Shown here: positions 63,677-64,000 of the stretch, piece by piece
How the letters are laid out: every line of letters begins with the position of its first letter
How positions within the stretch are numbered: position 1 is the first letter of the stretch
Assembly (NCBI GenBank): GCA_029268615.1
Contig: JAQWNM010000008.1
Location: forward strand, 1 to 64,000
Source of the DNA: SAR86 cluster bacterium
Lineage (GTDB): Bacteria > Pseudomonadota > Gammaproteobacteria > Magnimaribacterales > Magnimaribacteraceae
Reading direction: 5' to 3'
DNA: 64,000 nucleotides
The notes under the pieces: model-generated
The model's database searches: none
What the model saw: the letters and a program-made list of their open reading frames with translations, nothing else
Told to the model about the DNA's origin: nothing
Translations under genes and position numbers: made by a program

Positions 63677-64000
63677 TTACTTTTTTGGTCCTCCATTTTC
63701 TCCAGGCCACCTCGTTCCACCAATAGTATCGGCAAAAGGCCAAAACTGTTTTCCATCTAGTTCACCTTCTAGAGTTATTTCTCTTCCAAGAAAAATTGGT
63801 GTCCATAGTTGAGTTGACACTTTTTCTTTAATTGGTAGAAGAGTGGCAACGGGATCCCAAGGACTATCTCTTAAAATAAGTTCACCTTCTAATTCCTGCA
63901 TAAAAGCAGTCCCGTATGTACTTTTGACTCTGACTACATGTGGAGGAAAATCGTATTTATTTTCAGCCATATCGACAGATCTCAATGATTTTATCCACCA
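63677..64000 (-). CDS. Acetoacetate-decarboxylase-like protein (5' part outside window)
   Basis: The frame runs open to the right edge with no stop, so the start lies outside; a TTG at 63985 and an ATG at 63970 are internal or uncertain. The visible 108 residues match the C-terminal barrel of the acetoacetate decarboxylase family: YGTAFMQELEGELILRDSPW, DPVATLLPI, and QFWPFADTIGGTRWPG. The catalytic Lys region cannot be judged with certainty. Family members decarboxylate or bind 3-oxo acids, and relatives occur beside Rieske oxygenases and SDRs. It is the gene before the SDR in a shared operon. Confidence 0.75.
   Translation of the reverse strand, partial: WWIKSLRSVDMAENKYDFPPHVVRVKSTYGTAFMQELEGELILRDSPWDPVATLLPIKEKVSTQLWTPIFLGREITLEGELDGKQFWPFADTIGGTRWPGENGGPKK

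Noticed and set aside
1-64000. CRISPR arrays, insertion sequences, prophage or rRNA
   Set aside because: No spaced direct repeats, transposase or integrase motifs, phage genes or rRNA sequence were recognised.

Overview
The window looks like a piece of a small, AT-rich, streamlined marine gammaproteobacterial genome, most likely of the uncultured SAR86 type. This rests on roughly two-thirds A+T by eye, gaps of a few bases between genes, several convergent genes whose ends overlap, gammaproteobacterial gene orders (lolCD-msbA-lpxK-ycaR-kdsB-murB, and trxB / ftsK-lolA-serS with tusDC alongside), and many redox enzymes for lipids and hydrocarbons. I cannot run a phylogeny, so the placement is inference. 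No rRNA, CRISPR array, prophage, insertion sequence or integrase was seen. There is one tRNA (Ser, UGA).

Layout. 1-409: 3' end of an electron-transfer-flavoprotein:ubiquinone oxidoreductase gene. 413-8292 (minus): a cell-envelope operon for lipoprotein release (LolC/E, LolD), lipid A export and phosphorylation (MsbA and LpxK fused in one 939-residue reading frame), a Trm112-like protein, KdsB, MurB, a LysE-type exporter and a DUF1285 protein. 8303-11432: an aldehyde dehydrogenase and two short-chain dehydrogenases (SDRs). 11503-14282: MFS exporter, unknown protein and TrpS. 14922-15188: an intergenic region between convergent genes that can fold into a three-stem structure, a possible small RNA. 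15189-20923: LOG-family protein, DsbA-like protein, cupin, a 2OG-Fe(II) oxygenase coupled to heptosyltransferase I, SnoaL-like and deazaflavin-type proteins, a tiny secreted Cys-rich protein, tRNA-Ser and a sterol-desaturase-family membrane hydroxylase. 21041-22925: NadA-NadC. 22937-28260: Baeyer-Villiger-type monooxygenase, crotonase, alkylsulfatase lipoprotein, MATE exporter. 28332-31152: nucleoside salvage (Tdk, NupC, adenosine-kinase-like). 31161-37196: TusD, TusC, SerS, LolA, FtsK, TrxB. 37193-41912: crotonase, nitronate monooxygenase, a small membrane protein, AcuI/YhdH-type reductase, SohB, SDR. 42135-44477: TorF-type outer-membrane protein with a clear terminator, an acyltransferase and a GNAT. 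44497-47607: the Na+-pumping oxaloacetate decarboxylase OadGAB. 47772-49958: glycerophosphodiester phosphodiesterase, UMF1-type MFS protein and a second small membrane protein. 49996-64000: a largely minus-strand catabolic block of three SDRs, an Old-Yellow-Enzyme/dienoyl-CoA-reductase-like protein, a SnoaL-like protein, amidase, class-I dihydroorotase, a 3-ketosteroid-dehydrogenase-like flavoprotein, a Smr-like protein, a Rieske oxygenase and an acetoacetate-decarboxylase-like protein. A secreted zinc metalloprotease is inserted on the plus strand.

How the parts fit. The first 8.3 kb makes and exports the lipid A/KDO core and lipoproteins, and WaaC adds heptose. The SDR, ALDH, Rieske, BVMO, crotonase and flavoprotein sets suggest oxidation of cyclic or steroid-like lipids and sulfated alkyl compounds, with electrons from beta-oxidation reaching quinone through ETF-QO. 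The substrate is not shown by sequence. The most unusual observations are the MsbA-LpxK fusion, the candidate structured RNA at 14927-15050, the dihydroorotase with Gln in place of the first metal-binding His, the 2OG oxygenase-WaaC coupling, and two small membrane-protein genes of 42 and 36 codons.
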